A stretch of 64,000 nt of DNA from Vanrija pseudolonga (Eukaryota; Basidiomycota; Tremellomycetes; Trichosporonales; Trichosporonaceae): positions 3,348,001 to 3,412,000 of the forward strand of contig NC_085852.1 in NCBI RefSeq assembly GCF_020906515.1. Direction: 5' to 3'. Position numbers and translations under genes: made by a program. Below, in pieces: positions 36,001 to 46,969 of the stretch (its first letter is position 1; the number at the start of each line of letters is the position of its first letter). The notes beneath the pieces were generated by a model. That model was not told where the DNA came from, searched no databases, and was given only the letters and a program-made list of their open reading frames with translations.

Positions 36001-36804
36001 GATTCAATGCCCGCGTCGACTGGAATCAGCAGCACGAGTTTGTCAAGTTTGAGCTCCCGCTCGCAATCCGGTCCGAGACGGCGACATACGATACGCAGTT
36101 TGGGATTCTGCGCCGACCGACACATCGCAACACTTCGTGGGATGCTGCCCGCTTCGAGGTTTGTGCGCACCGCTTTGCCGACGTCTCCGAGTGGGGGTAC
36201 GGCGTCGCTCTGCTCAGTGACTGCAAGTATGGGTACGCCGTCACGGGCAATGTCATGACGTTGTCGCTGCTTCGTGGATCGCGGATGCCCGACCCGACCC
36301 TCGACAAGGGCACCCACGAGTTCTCGTTTGCCGTTTACCCGCACGCCAAGAGCTTTGGCGAATCCGACGTTCCTGCCGTGGCCGCCGTGTTCAACAACCC
36401 GTTGCGCCTACGGACGTGTGGTGGCCTCGGTCTCGGGGCCCGAGGGTTTTTGGGAACGCCATTCAGTGTGACTGGCGCGCCGAACGTTGTTCTGGAGACC
36501 ATCAAGCGCGGAGAGGATGACGGCGCATCAGGTGCCAAGACGATGATTGTGCGGCTTTATGAACACCAAGGTGGCACGGCTCGTGCAGCGGTCAACATGT
36601 GAGTAGGGGTTGGTGGGCGGAGTTAGTACTGCTGGCACTAACATTTGATCCCTTAGTGCTGGGCTGGCCGTTGCCCGAGCAGAGGTTGTCAACATTCTCG
36701 AGGAGCATGTCTCAGAGTTGAGCTTGCGGAGGGAGAATGGGGTGGCTGTTCGAGTCTCCCTGGGGCCGTTTGAGGTCAAGACTGTCAGGTTGACACTCGC
36801 GTAG
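33064..36804 (+). CDS. AMS1: GH38 alpha-mannosidase, Ams1 type
   Basis: Ten exons: 33064-33217, 33251-33303, 33343-33522, 33558-33684, 33723-33868, 33908-34230, 34270-34698, 34737-35696, 35738-36598, 36657-36804; 1126 residues (yeast Ams1 about 1083). A class IIC alpha-mannosidase that trims free oligosaccharides in cytosol and vacuole. The zinc-binding His-x-Asp is in GHCHIDTAWLWPY (about 326), assembled across an intron. The nucleophile Asp is in VLPDTFGYSSQLPQL (about 440). DVLPGTCI and the C-terminal beta domain follow. No signal peptide, as usual for this class. The intron at 33869-33907 has a GC donor (CAG/GCAAGT), is 39 nt, in frame and stop-free; if kept, 13 residues are added. The first intron is 33 nt. 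Diverges from permease B. Confidence 0.93.
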
Positions 36805-37982
36805 CGTCAGGTTGATACTCAAGAGTAATGCTGTACATCTCTTGTATGTTGCCCATGCCCGCAATGTCATTTGTGGTGCACGTGATTTCTGTTCGCCGAG
36901 TTGCCGTGATAGAATCCCGAAGGGCCCATGGCCGATTTTGAGACAACTGGGATTTAGGGACACATGCTTGACACTCTGTATTCATCCCCAACCCCCTTTG
37001 CCTCATAGCTTGGGCAGGAGGACGCGACTCTAGACGCGTCTGCCTCTCAGGACCACGTCCTTTGTCGCGCTCGACGGCTGTTATGACATGTGGCTTGGGC
37101 AAACACATGAGGAAAGTGGGCCCAACACCCCAGCAGGCCATGCCTCCACTGCAGAAGCTAGCGTAGACGGCAATCAAAGACGCGCAGGGTCCATGCACTG
37201 AATACGGACGGGTCCTTGTATTGTTTAGTGTCGTTTGCGTCGGAAGAAAAGCGAGACCATGTCGCCCATGGCCCGAGGCGGCAGGCAGGCGTTCTGACCA
37301 AAGATGCCGAAAGGTGCGAGAGCAGAGTCGTCGTCGTCGCCCCCTCCCGCTTCGTGACGTTGACGGCTCTCTGCAACCCTTGCCCCCGGTTAGTGCCAAG
37401 ATGGTCACAGTTCGGCCATACTTACCGGCATTGAATGGCTATTGGTGTCTTGGGTGTGTTGGTGATCTCGCGCGAGGCCACCCACCCCAAGCAGCCGCGT
37501 CATGCGGCTAGCGCTCGTGACTAGTTGGTGTAGGGGTGACCCGCCTGGGGCCGCATGGCTCCATGGGGTCAGTCGGACGATAACTCTGCGCATCCTCGAC
37601 AGCCGACGAGCGGCAGGCAAACTCGGTTTCGCTCAGCTCCAACCGCTCCAGGCTAGGCCAGGTATGGGAACCCTACCGCTCAACTGTCTTCCCAGCAGAC
37701 GCAGACCTGGCGGATACTTGAATGCATGGCCCGTCAAGGATGCCGCCCGGCGGCTGCGCCTACCGTGATTGTCGCCAAGGTTGCGGCATTCTCCTCGACA
37801 GCGTCTGTCCTCCCGAGCGTTGCCGGGGTACAACGGCAGTGCCCACATGTGCTCTCCAACAAGCTATTTGAGTCTAGTCACCACGTCCTCTGCAGCGCGT
37901 CGCCCACTGTCTCGCAAGCTATTTAAACCGAGGTATCGCGTTGTTTTCCCGTCTGATCACCAACCACTCGAATCCCCTCACC
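36805..37982. other. Gap before the CFEM gene
   Basis: No gene supported. A TATTTAAA box at 37920-37927, 56 bp before the downstream ATG, is a good TATA-type promoter candidate for the CFEM gene. Confidence 0.55.
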
Positions 37983-38787
37983 ATGAAGTTCATCGCTGCC
38001 ACGCTCCTTGTCGCCGCCGCCGGCGTTGCCGCCCAGGGTGTCTCGTGAGTGACGACTATCACCAGCTGGCCCAGAGCTGATATCCCCGCCTAGCATCTCG
38101 GCCGTCCCCGCCTGTATCCTTCAGTGCGTCACCAGCTCGTCCTCGACCGCTGGATGTGCCGGCCCCACCGATGTCCAGTGCATGTGTGTCACCAAGCAGA
38201 ACGAGTTCATCACGGCCTCGACCCCCTGTATCCTCCAGAACAAGTGTGACATCAACCAGGCCCTGTCCCTCCTCGACCAGATGTGCACTGGGGGTATCGG
38301 TGAGTGATGGCACCTTCGTGCCTGTCTAAGATCTAACAACGTTACAGCCGGCTTCGCTCCCGGTGCTACTGGCTACCAGGGCGGCGCCGCCGCTTCTGCT
38401 GCCGCAGCCTCGGCCACTGGTGGTGGTGGCGGTGGTGCTGCTTCGACGTCTGCCGAAGCCCCCGCTTCGTCGGCTGCTCCCACGTCCGAGGCCCCGGCTT
38501 CTTCGTCCGCCGCGCCGTCTGCCGCCGAGTCGTCCGGCGGTGCCGGAGCCAGCGCCAGCGGAGCCAGCGCCAGTGCCGTCAGCGCCAGCGCCGGTGCCAG
38601 CCACTCTGCCGCTTCTGCATCTGGCGCTTCTGCCTCTGCCGCTGCCGGCTCTGCCTCGGGTACCCACTCGGCTGCGCCTACTACCAGCCCCACGGCCAAG
38701 CCCTCGTCTGGCTTCACCGCCATCACTCTTCCTGCCCTCCCGGTGGCCGTCGCCGCCCTCGTTCTTCCCTTCATGCTCATGTGGTAA
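37983..38787 (+). CDS. CFEM-domain, probably GPI-anchored surface protein
   Basis: Three exons: 37983-38044, 38094-38299, 38348-38787; 235 residues. The start MKFIAATLLVAAAGVAAQG is a classical signal peptide. A CFEM domain follows (about 25-88) with eight Cys in the family order: ACILQC, AGC, QCMC, TPC, NKC, QMC. Then comes a long Ser/Ala/Gly/Pro low-complexity stalk (about 95-205), expected to be O-glycosylated. A hydrophobic C-terminus ending LVLPFMLMW suits GPI addition. CFEM proteins of fungi serve in haem/iron capture, wall integrity or host contact; which applies here is open. The Asp typical of haem-binding CFEM may be the one in PTDVQC, but that is a guess. Confidence 0.92.
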
Positions 38788-39299
38788 ATGCTGAAGAGGC
38801 AATCGCTTATCACTCGTGTGCACCACGTCTTTTGTCGGAGAAGAGCTATTGGTGGTGGTGATTGTAGCCTGTCTTGGACATGTATCAACACCATTCGAAG
38901 GCTCGCGATAACTGTGACTTGATTTGTCCATCTTGGTGCGCGAGTTGAGTGAAGGTGGGCATTGAGATTTCCGCCAGGCAAGAGCCGCTCACATGGTGTT
39001 GGGGCTAATGGGTGAAAAGCCTCACATGGAATGCGGCAGGGGTCATGGAATGTCGAGTGAGCTTCACGGTGCTATCAGCTTCAGACCGAAGCCTTCACCG
39101 GGAGGACTCCAAGCCAGGTTCCACCTCGTGGGCGGCTTAGAAGGAGCAGCGATTGGAAGAACCTCGACAGCCGTAGCATGACTTCGACAACTTTGTGCAT
39201 CAACAGATATCGGCTGCCCACAACTGAACCTCCACACGTGACTGATGCTAGTCACCCACTACGGCGTCCCCCCACCCCCACCCCACTCCCCTTCCCAAC

Positions 39300-41266
39300 C
39301 TACGCACGATTGTCTTCGCGGACCGCAACGACAACATTGGACTTGGCGTCTGGGGATGTCTCCGAGGCCAAGTCGTCGGCCTCGAGAGCCGCATCCTCCC
39401 TCTGACGGGCGTTGCGGGGCCGGACATAGTAAAGATCGACGTAGCGTGTGAGGGCGAGCATCGCGAAGATGAAGCACCACAAGCCGATGGTGACTTGCCA
39501 ACCGACGGGATAGTGAGGCGCCTTGCTGGCTGGCCACACGAGGATGTTGACCCAGCTGTTGAACGCATACCACGATGCCGTTGTACAGCCGATGATGAAG
39601 GCTCGCTGCTCGGCGTCGTTCGGGGTCATGTCCGATAGCCATGCCATGAGCGGCGGTGTGGTGGCAAGGAACGTGAAACAGAGGTAGTAGGCAAAGTACT
39701 TTGCCCCAATCGGAATGTTCCACACGCTCATCATGATGCCTGGGATCAAACCGATGGTCTGCGGGGTGTCAGCGGTGTGCAAGCGGATGGCGGACACACT
39801 CACACCCTGGGCGGCTACCACGATCCACCGGTTTTGGAAACGATCAGATACAAAGCCCCACATCCAAACGCAAAGGATGGAAGCAGCATAGCCGGCCATC
39901 GGGAGGGCGTTGACCTGTGTGATTGACCAGCGAGGGGAGCCATCGGCATTCTTGAGGGATTTCAGCCACAAGTTGAAGTAGAGGTACCCTTGCTGAGCGA
40001 GCTGCGAGGCTACGTAAAGTGTAGGGATGAGGAGCGTCTGGGGAGACTTGAAGGCGCGCTTGACCGCGCGGAGGTTGAACGACTTGTTGGCTGCACGGCC
40101 AAAGCGCTTGCTGCGCTCATTGGCAATCTCCAGGTGACGATCATTGAGCCAGAATGCACGAGGGCTGGGAGGGTCAGCTGCAAGTCTGAGCAATTCACGA
40201 CGTGACCGACTTCTTCTTTGACGGATAGCCAGGAATGAGGAAGAAGCCACCGGCGGCCAGTGCCACCGTCAGGATGGCATCGATGATCTGTGATAGTGTC
40301 AAACAAGCTCACCGGCGCGTACCTGTCACTCACAAACATCCAGCGCCAGCCCGCGATGCCATGAACGCCGTCAAGACCTTGGAAGATGGCGGCAGTGAGG
40401 CCGCTCGATATCTGTTTCCAAGCTTAGGGACCATGTGTGATGGACAGAATGAGACTGACCATTGAGCCGACTGTGAATGGTCAGCATCGACAGCATACGC
40501 ATAAAGCGACTCACCCCACTGAGCACTGTGGTAGACCGAAATACGGAAGGCGAGCTCACGCGGCGTGTACCACGCAGCGAGCAGCGTGACCGTGCCGGGG
40601 TACGCGCTGGCCTCGAATGCACCGACGAACGCGCGCATGATGTAGATCTGGGTTACGTTTTGGACGCGGAAGAAGGCGAGGGTGAGGATGCCCCAGGCGA
40701 TCTCGAGGGACGGCAGCCAGATAGCAGGGTCGACCTTGGTCATCATGATTTGCGAGGGCTGCGTGAGTTAGCACCTGCGTGCGATCCGATCCGTCACCAC
40801 ATACAATGACGAAGATGGCGTAGCCAATGTTGAAATACCTGTCTGGTGTAAGCGGTGTGCCTACAGCACTGCTTGGGCCCTGCTCTCACGTTGTGAAGTA
40901 GTTGTACTCGTTGCCCTTGATGTGAAGGTCTGAGAGGGTCAGCAATGCCTCGCCGACGCGACTGCGACACTCACCCTCCTTCATACCCGACACGTATGCC
41001 GACGCAACATCTGCAGCCCATCAGCATTCTCCTCTGTCCACATCGCTACCCAACTCACTCTGCTGGTCGAGAATCTTGATCACCTGAGACAGAAAGGCAA
41101 AGACCATGAGCACGCAGTCGAGGCGGGCGACAAACAAGCGCTCCTCCTTTGACTTGACATGTTCAGCTGCCTGGGCAGCAATGTCGACGACTGCCTTGTC
41201 GCTGTAATCGTTCTCTTCAAAATCGACAGGCCGAGTAGCGGGGGGCGCCGCGTTGTTGGAAACCAT
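39300..41266 (-). CDS. MFS anion:cation symporter (Dal5/Tna1-type permease)
   Basis: Ten exons: 41266-41059, 41010-40975, 40929-40890, 40838-40805, 40758-40515, 40470-40460, 40411-40334, 40287-40199, 40164-39804, 39758-39300; 519 residues. The ACS family carries allantoate, nicotinate, pantothenate and similar organic anions. Family marks are LDQQNVASAYVSGMKE after the first segment, GNEYNYFTT, PSQIMMTKV, RAFVGAFEASAYPGT, WYTPRELAFRISVY, GLIPGIMMSVWNIP and FIIGCTTASWYAFNSW. Exon 6 is only 11 nt and is needed to code VGSM and keep frame. A longer in-frame start (41320) exists, but the ATG at 41266 has the better context (AACATGG). Divergent from the lyase gene; three CGGAC-N2-GTCCG palindromes lie between them. 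Confidence 0.9.
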
Positions 41267-41468
41267 GTTGTGCGCTGTCCCGGAGGGCGAGAGGAGGCGG
41301 GGCTGGTTGGGGGCCCTCATTCGTGACCGCTCTGTCGTCTCATAAATAAGACACGACGGCGGACATGTCCACTGCGGTTACAGTCGAGCGCATCTGCTGA
41401 CAACGACAGAGATAAGGTCAGTGTCCAAGTTGCTGCAGTATCAGTCGTCTACGATGGAGGTCGTCGGG

Positions 41469-41480
41469 CGGACGAGTCCG
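41469..41480. promoter_or_regulatory. Palindrome CGGACGAGTCCG (CGG-N6-CCG)
   Basis: Extends to GGCGGACGAGTCCGCC at 41467-41482. About 200 bp upstream of the ACS permease start. Inverted CGG triplets with six bases between are typical Zn2Cys6 half-site geometry. Confidence 0.55.
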
Positions 41481-42174
41481 CCGCGACGAGTGGGCCCTGT
41501 CAACTTTTCATATCCCGGGCCGGGATCTGGGGGCTTAACGCGGGGCAGTGAGCCCTTGGCGGCCCGGAGATCCATCGCTGGTGTTGTGGGGCCACATTTG
41601 CCCTTGTGAGCTCGGAGGACATGATCATGGCAGTGAATGGGGCCGGCGGTGGGCTGTGGGACTGTGCAGAGTGAGAGTGAGAGCGAGAGTGCCGAGAGGA
41701 GATTGGCCGCGACTGGGGTTGCATGGTGCGCTGGTGCTGGTGTCTCGTTGGCCACGTGGTGCCGAGGTGCGGGGCACAGCTAAGTTGCCCGACCACGCTG
41801 TGGTCATTCAATCTCGACAACCCAGCTTATTCTTGCCACCTCGCTCCCCACATATTCCAGCGCGATCCGCTATCCGAAAGCGATGCGCAGGGCTACTACT
41901 GCACATTACCCATTGACGACGAGCGCAAGCCGGGATCCTACTCTACCATGCCCCGGTCGTCGTTACTCCCATCCCTTGCTGCGGGCAATATTACCCCAAC
42001 GTCCCCGAACGCAAGGCTGCCCCGCAGACAAATGACGGCGGTATCGGCATACATGTACACGGCTCGCGTGAGCTAGTCGTGTGATTCCAACACGGAACAG
42101 TGCCGCTCGGTCTATTTGGTGAATGTAGGCGACTGCATTGGCCGAACCGGGCGATGGCAGGCACCCCACGTCGG

Positions 42175-42186
42175 CGGACTCGTCCG
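42175..42186. promoter_or_regulatory. Palindrome CGGACTCGTCCG (CGG-N6-CCG)
   Basis: Second copy, 366 bp before the lyase ATG, in the flank GGCGGAC...GTCCGCT. Confidence 0.55.
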
Positions 42187-42235
42187 CTGAGCATTTTCCG
42201 GAGGAACGGCCTTGATCAACAACTGATACTGCGGG

Positions 42236-42247
42236 CGGACCAGTCCG
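42236..42247. promoter_or_regulatory. Palindrome CGGACCAGTCCG (CGG-N6-CCG)
   Basis: Third copy, 305 bp before the lyase ATG, flanked as GGCGGAC...GTCCGCC like the first. Confidence 0.55.
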
Positions 42248-42360
42248 CCAGTGTTGTTGTGGATCCACTGTGCGCAACATTGCGGCATCCCTCGCTACAC
42301 TTGGCCTCTAATGCTGTCAACACCATGTCACCCTCGTCTCCTTGGAGATCCTGCGACTGG

Positions 42361-42372
42361 CGGGGTCGTCCG
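42361..42372. promoter_or_regulatory. Degenerate CGG-N6-CCG site
   Basis: CGGGGTCGTCCG: keeps the CGG/CCG arms and one full half-site (GTCCG) but not the other. Weaker than the three upstream copies. Confidence 0.35.
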
Positions 42373-42551
42373 CCGAACCCAGTCGCGAAGCGTCCACAGC
42401 CGCACGATACAAAACCGCGGAGTTGGCCAATGCCAAGAACGGCCCAACCCAGACACCGAGTTGTCGACTTAGAGGCGATAACAACTTGAGGCAAAGAGCC
42501 TTGGTGAGTTCGGTTCAGCAGAGCCGTGTAGCTGACCCTCCAACAGACACC

Positions 42552-44147
42552 ATGGCCATCACCGTCACCGAGACCCCTACAGACGCCAATGGTGCCCATG
42601 CCAATGGCAAGGTGATTGTCAATGCCAGCGGCCATGGGCATGCCACCGGACATGCCACCGCAGCGTTCACCGAAGCTCGCCTCGCTAAACCCCCGAGTGC
42701 CCACCTGCTCCAGTACGACCTCATTCCCCTACTCGAGCGCGAGAAGAAGCAGTTCGACCAATACCTGCAAATCGATCTCGCACACCTTGTCATGCTTGTT
42801 GAGCAGGGCATCGTTGCTCGCGATGTTGGCCGTGCCCTCCTTCCCGCCCTCAGCGATCTACGCAAGCGCGGTGCGGCCGGAGTCAACATTGACCCAGCCA
42901 AGGGCAGCATGTTACTCCAAATCGAGGGAACTCTTGCTGCTGCCCTCGGTGAGGACATTGCTGGTAACCTTCACACGGGTCGCAGCCGAATCGACCAGGG
43001 TGCCACTGCTCGCCGACTCTTCAAGCGTAATGTTCTCCTCGAGATCCTCAACGCAGTTGCCACCCTCGAGGAGACGCTCATCAAGACCGCCAAGCGTCAT
43101 CCCGGTAATCTCATTCCCACATACACGCACCTACAACAAGCTCAGCCCGGTCATTTTGCACACTATCTGCTTGGCTATGCCGACCGCCTTCACGACGACT
43201 TTCAGCGCTGCTCCGATGCCTTCGCCCGCGCCAACAGGAGTCCTCTGGGCTGCGTCGGCTTGTCTGGCACTTCCTGGCCCATCGACCGTCAGCGTACCCG
43301 CGAGCTTCTCGGCTTTGATGACATTGTACTGAGCTCACGACTTGCTCGCGAAGCGTACTACGCCGCCGAGATTGCCAGCTCCTTGGCGTTTGTCATGGCC
43401 ACGCTCAACGACCTCGCGACGGACCTCCACATCTGGTCCAGCATCGAATTCGGCTTCATCCAACTAGACGACGGATACTGCAGCACCAGCAGCATCTTCC
43501 CTCAGAAGAAGAACCCTGTCGCGCTCGAGGTTATCAAGTATGGAGCAGGGCCGGCAGTCAATTGGGGCGGTTCGGCCCTCGCTGCTTTCCGGGGTGAAGG
43601 TTCTGGCGACCAAGCAGTGCGAAAGGTGCCCGAGCTTGACGCGGCGTTCGACAAGACAATCGCAATGCTTGACCTCGCAGGCGGCATCGTGTCAACTTTG
43701 ACTGTCAACTCGGACCGTGTGCAGAAGACTTTGCATGAGAGTTGGTCGACCACAAGTAACCTCGCCGACGAGCTCGTGCGCAAGAATGGTCTCTCATTCC
43801 GTCAAGCCCACCACGTCGTGGCTCGCCTCGTGCGCATCTGCGAGGTCCAGGGCATCGCCCGTGCCGGCGTTACACCAGCGGTGCTGTCACAGGCTGCGTT
43901 CGAGACACTAGGCCAGCCCCTCGACGGTTGGACTGCCGAGGAGTTATCGGCGTCACTTGACCCTGTGGCTTTTGTGCAGACCCGCATTAGCGAGGGGAGC
44001 ATCGGCCCGGAGCAACTCGCCAAGCTTACCGCGGTCGCTGAACAGCGTGTCAAGGGCGACCGCATGTGGCTTCAGAACAAGAAGGACCAGATTGCTCTGG
44101 CAGCGAGCAAGCTTGATGCGGCCATTGTCTCCATTGTAGAAGGTTGA
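42552..44147 (+). CDS. Argininosuccinate-lyase-family C-N lyase
   Basis: A single coding exon of 531 residues; a 5'-leader intron ends five bases before the ATG. Member of the fumarase/aspartase superfamily, which removes fumarate from N-substituted aspartates. Visible motifs are GNLHTGRSRIDQ (about 137), IPTYTHLQQAQPGHFAHYL (about 188, with the conserved catalytic-region His) and the mobile-loop signature SSIFPQKKNPVALEV (about 312, with the serine base). Genuine arginine-pathway enzymes read GRSRNDQ; here Asn is Ile, and the signature loop is IFPQ instead of LMPQ. The protein is about 70 residues longer than yeast Arg4, mostly an Ala/Gly/His-rich N-terminus. I infer a different N-succinyl-type substrate and a catabolic role, in line with the neighbouring anion permease. 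A second possible reading is a plain Arg4 paralogue. Confidence 0.88.
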   Translation: MAITVTETPTDANGAHANGKVIVNASGHGHATGHATAAFTEARLAKPPSAHLLQYDLIPLLEREKKQFDQYLQIDLAHLVMLVEQGIVARDVGRALLPALSDLRKRGAAGVNIDPAKGSMLLQIEGTLAAALGEDIAGNLHTGRSRIDQGATARRLFKRNVLLEILNAVATLEETLIKTAKRHPGNLIPTYTHLQQAQPGHFAHYLLGYADRLHDDFQRCSDAFARANRSPLGCVGLSGTSWPIDRQRTRELLGFDDIVLSSRLAREAYYAAEIASSLAFVMATLNDLATDLHIWSSIEFGFIQLDDGYCSTSSIFPQKKNPVALEVIKYGAGPAVNWGGSALAAFRGEGSGDQAVRKVPELDAAFDKTIAMLDLAGGIVSTLTVNSDRVQKTLHESWSTTSNLADELVRKNGLSFRQAHHVVARLVRICEVQGIARAGVTPAVLSQAAFETLGQPLDGWTAEELSASLDPVAFVQTRISEGSIGPEQLAKLTAVAEQRVKGDRMWLQNKKDQIALAASKLDAAIVSIVEG

Positions 44148-44313
44148 TTGTAATCGTAGTGATATGCAGGGTGTGGCCCGGGCAGACGACCAGAGTTGTG
44201 ATTGTAAATGCGGCGCACGCCGGGCGCGAGTCAAGCTTTTGCTCAGCTCCGTCAACCCCAACTCCAAGTCGTCAGTCATGGACATTACTGGGCACTGTGA
44301 TACCATGCATGCA

Positions 44314-46529
44314 CTACGCATTGGGAACCAAGTTCTGGGCCCAGAACCCCATCATGACGCTGCTTGGGGATGTGCCGCTGCCAGGTTGCCCCACAGATCC
44401 GGCAAGTCCGCCCCCATCGGTCTGGGTCGAGTTGAACAGGTCAAATATTGACAGGTCCACCTCGCCGCCTCCGTTGGTGACGCTCGGAATGGTCGCGACA
44501 CTGGCAACATTTGACAACGGGATCTGCAGCGGTGCGGGCTCCTCCGCATGTTGCACAGCTAGAGGCTGTGGCCGGATAACTGGTGCCTCCATGGAGTGGG
44601 TTGGCGAGGGCTGGGACGATCTGAACGACTGCACCAAGGCGTCAAACATGGCCTGGTACCGCTGAGATTCCGGCCAAGCGGGTCCGAAGCGCGCAAGCAA
44701 GTCCTGGCACTGTGCAATCTTGCCCTCGACCTGTTCTGAGGGTAGGTCGACCAAATCTGGACGAGAGCGGTACTCGCAGAAGCAGTACACCAGTGTTGTA
44801 CAGGACGAGATGATCTGGTACAGGTGAGTCCAAACTGACAAGACCTGCTGTCGTGGCCAATAGTGCCTGTAGAGGTCGACCGATATGCTTGCTGACGACT
44901 TTAGGATTGTCACATAGCTAGATGGAACGTGGGGCATGAGTGGGGATGGTCGATACAGTCCCATGGTCATTTGGTGATACGAGATGTCGTCGGCGGCCTG
45001 TCGCGAGATGCTGGAGTCGGACATTGGGAAGAATGCTGCACGGAAGGGGCTGTTGTCGTACCATTCCTGAACCTCACGGGCGCGATCTGCGACAATGGCT
45101 TCGCGTGCGGACACTGACAAGTCATTTCGAGACGGTACTGTGAGGAGCGACTCGTAGATCTTGCCATAGAGTCGGCGAAGCTGAATGTTATGGATGCGTA
45201 ACGCGACCTCGGGAACTTCTAGCGATGCACCTGACGACGATATGGGCACTGTTGGCATCTGGGGCGTCAGTGCAGTTGAGAGCAGGGACTTACATCCACG
45301 TCGATGTCGCTATCGCGGATAGCTGGCGGCAGGCCGAGGGTGAACACGGCAAGCCGGTCCAAGCAGTACACGGCCCAGAATATGTTCTTGCGCTTCTCGT
45401 TGTGGGCGCGCAAGGCTGCCTCATCATGGAAGGTATCCAAGATGCTGGGAAAGTACACTTCGTCACGGCGGTGGATGCCAATGGAGAGTGCTGTGCGGGC
45501 TGCAAAGCCGACCACTTGGAACAGGCTTGGTCCGCCAGGCTCGTACAGGCTTATCAACGACATGAGGGCGAGGGCCTGGACTGCTGTCTGCATGTCAGCG
45601 CGTTCTGCAATAGTGATGCGCTTACCAAGTCCTCCTGTGCAGTCACGTTGGCAAGTTCTTGGAGCGCAAAGGCTCGACAAGCTCGACACGACTCGCTGAT
45701 TTGCCCATCGCCTCGACGGTTCTGTATCATCCCACCCAGGTACATGACCGCAAATGTTCTGAAGCGTGAGGCTGATAGGCCAGGTGCAATGAGGCCGTTC
45801 TCGCCGTACACGAGGCTTGTGTCGTCATGCAGCTCTTGGGGGTTGATGCAATGTCGGCTCTGACTATGTGTCGCAAACACGGCGCGGCTCCACTCGTGCG
45901 CTTCGTCCAACGTCGGCAGAGCGGGGTGGAGTGCAGCGGAGGTGATGGGAGGAGAGTGGTTTGACGATCCAGCCAGCGCAAGAGGCGGAGTGCTCGTGTC
46001 GACTCGCATAGCCGCGCCAGACGACACCAAAGTCGACAGCTGGACCGTCGTCGTCACGGTCGGCGGCGGGGCCAGTTGCGCCGGCGAGTCATACGACGAC
46101 ACTGGTTGGGGTAGCTGGGAGCCCGTGGGCCGAACAGATATGTCCCCAAGCACTGGCGACACCTGTCGAATGTACCCTTCAAGCCATTCGATGCGCTTCT
46201 GCAGGTCGACAGTACCTGCCCGCAGCTCGTTGAGTTGGCTGTGAAGTGGTGAGCACTTGCATGGCGAAAGAACTTACACGAACAGCGACTTTTGTGCTGC
46301 CTTGCCATCGAGCTCACAAGGGACATTCGCCTCAATGCACGCCGAGCACTTTGGATGCCTTCTATCGCACTGTGATATCGGTGAGTTCATCCTCGTCGGA
46401 CACTTGCCGCACTCGAGCCCCACTCACTTTTCTCTTGCGTGAATAACAACGCTTGCATGCCTGTGGGGCCTGGAAAACAGGCTGTGGTGATGACTGGGGT
46501 GAGTTGTAGTCACGCGCTGCCGGCGGCAT
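44314..46529 (-). CDS. Zn2Cys6 transcription factor of the second cluster
   Basis: Five exons: 46529-46428, 46369-46278, 46238-45626, 45587-45294, 45258-44314; 681 residues. The zinc cluster ACKRCYSRKRKCDRRH...CSACIEANVPC spans exons 1 and 2, with Cys at 25, 28, 35, 42, 45 and 52 (CX2CX6CX6CX2CX6C). A linker and coiled coil follow (LQKRIEWLEGYIRQV). The fungal-specific regulatory domain covers about 270-480, with GFAARTALSIGIHRRD and IFWAVYCLDRLAVFTLGLP as its most typical stretch. The start is the first ATG in this frame (MPPAARDY); a longer frame opens only with TTG, though an upstream exon is possible. Converges on the lyase and lies downstream of the FAD hydroxylase. Likely local regulator; the CGG-N6-CCG sites are its obvious candidate targets. 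Confidence 0.9.
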
Positions 46530-46969
46530 CGAGACGGTCGTCTGCAGTGACCCGATGACTTGAAAGCCAGTGGGTGATAACAAGCAAGTGAAGACGGCTT
46601 GTTGTTCATAAAGTGCGGCGACTGTCCGCGGGGCCGACCCTCTTCGCTTGGCCTGAGGTCGCAGCCCTCAGGACCCGATCCAGCCGAGCCGACATCCTCC
46701 TCGCCCTGGACGCCGTCGAGTACCGCCTTGAGGTGACGGTTATCCGGATGCACATGGGTCGCCCGTGAGGCTGTGAACATCGCACCATGCATGCGCGTGG
46801 ACCGCCAAATGGCTGTGCAGAGCTTGAAGGGCCAGATGACAGAGCAACAATGGCATGCATTGTCGAGTTGCGACAAGGGCTGCTGCCGTCACGTTGAGTG
46901 TTCGGCAACCTTCCTGCATGAGGCGGCAATTCATCCCGATCTCGGAGTGTCTATGACTCTAACATTCAT

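Larger units (their letters stand above)
41267..42551. promoter_or_regulatory. Divergent promoter region, ACS permease / lyase
   Basis: Contains three exact CGGAC-N2-GTCCG palindromes and one CGG-N6-CCG relative, listed separately. A 43-nt intron (42504-42546, GTGAGT...CTGAC...CAG) sits in the 5' leader of the lyase, five bases before its ATG. Confidence 0.6.
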
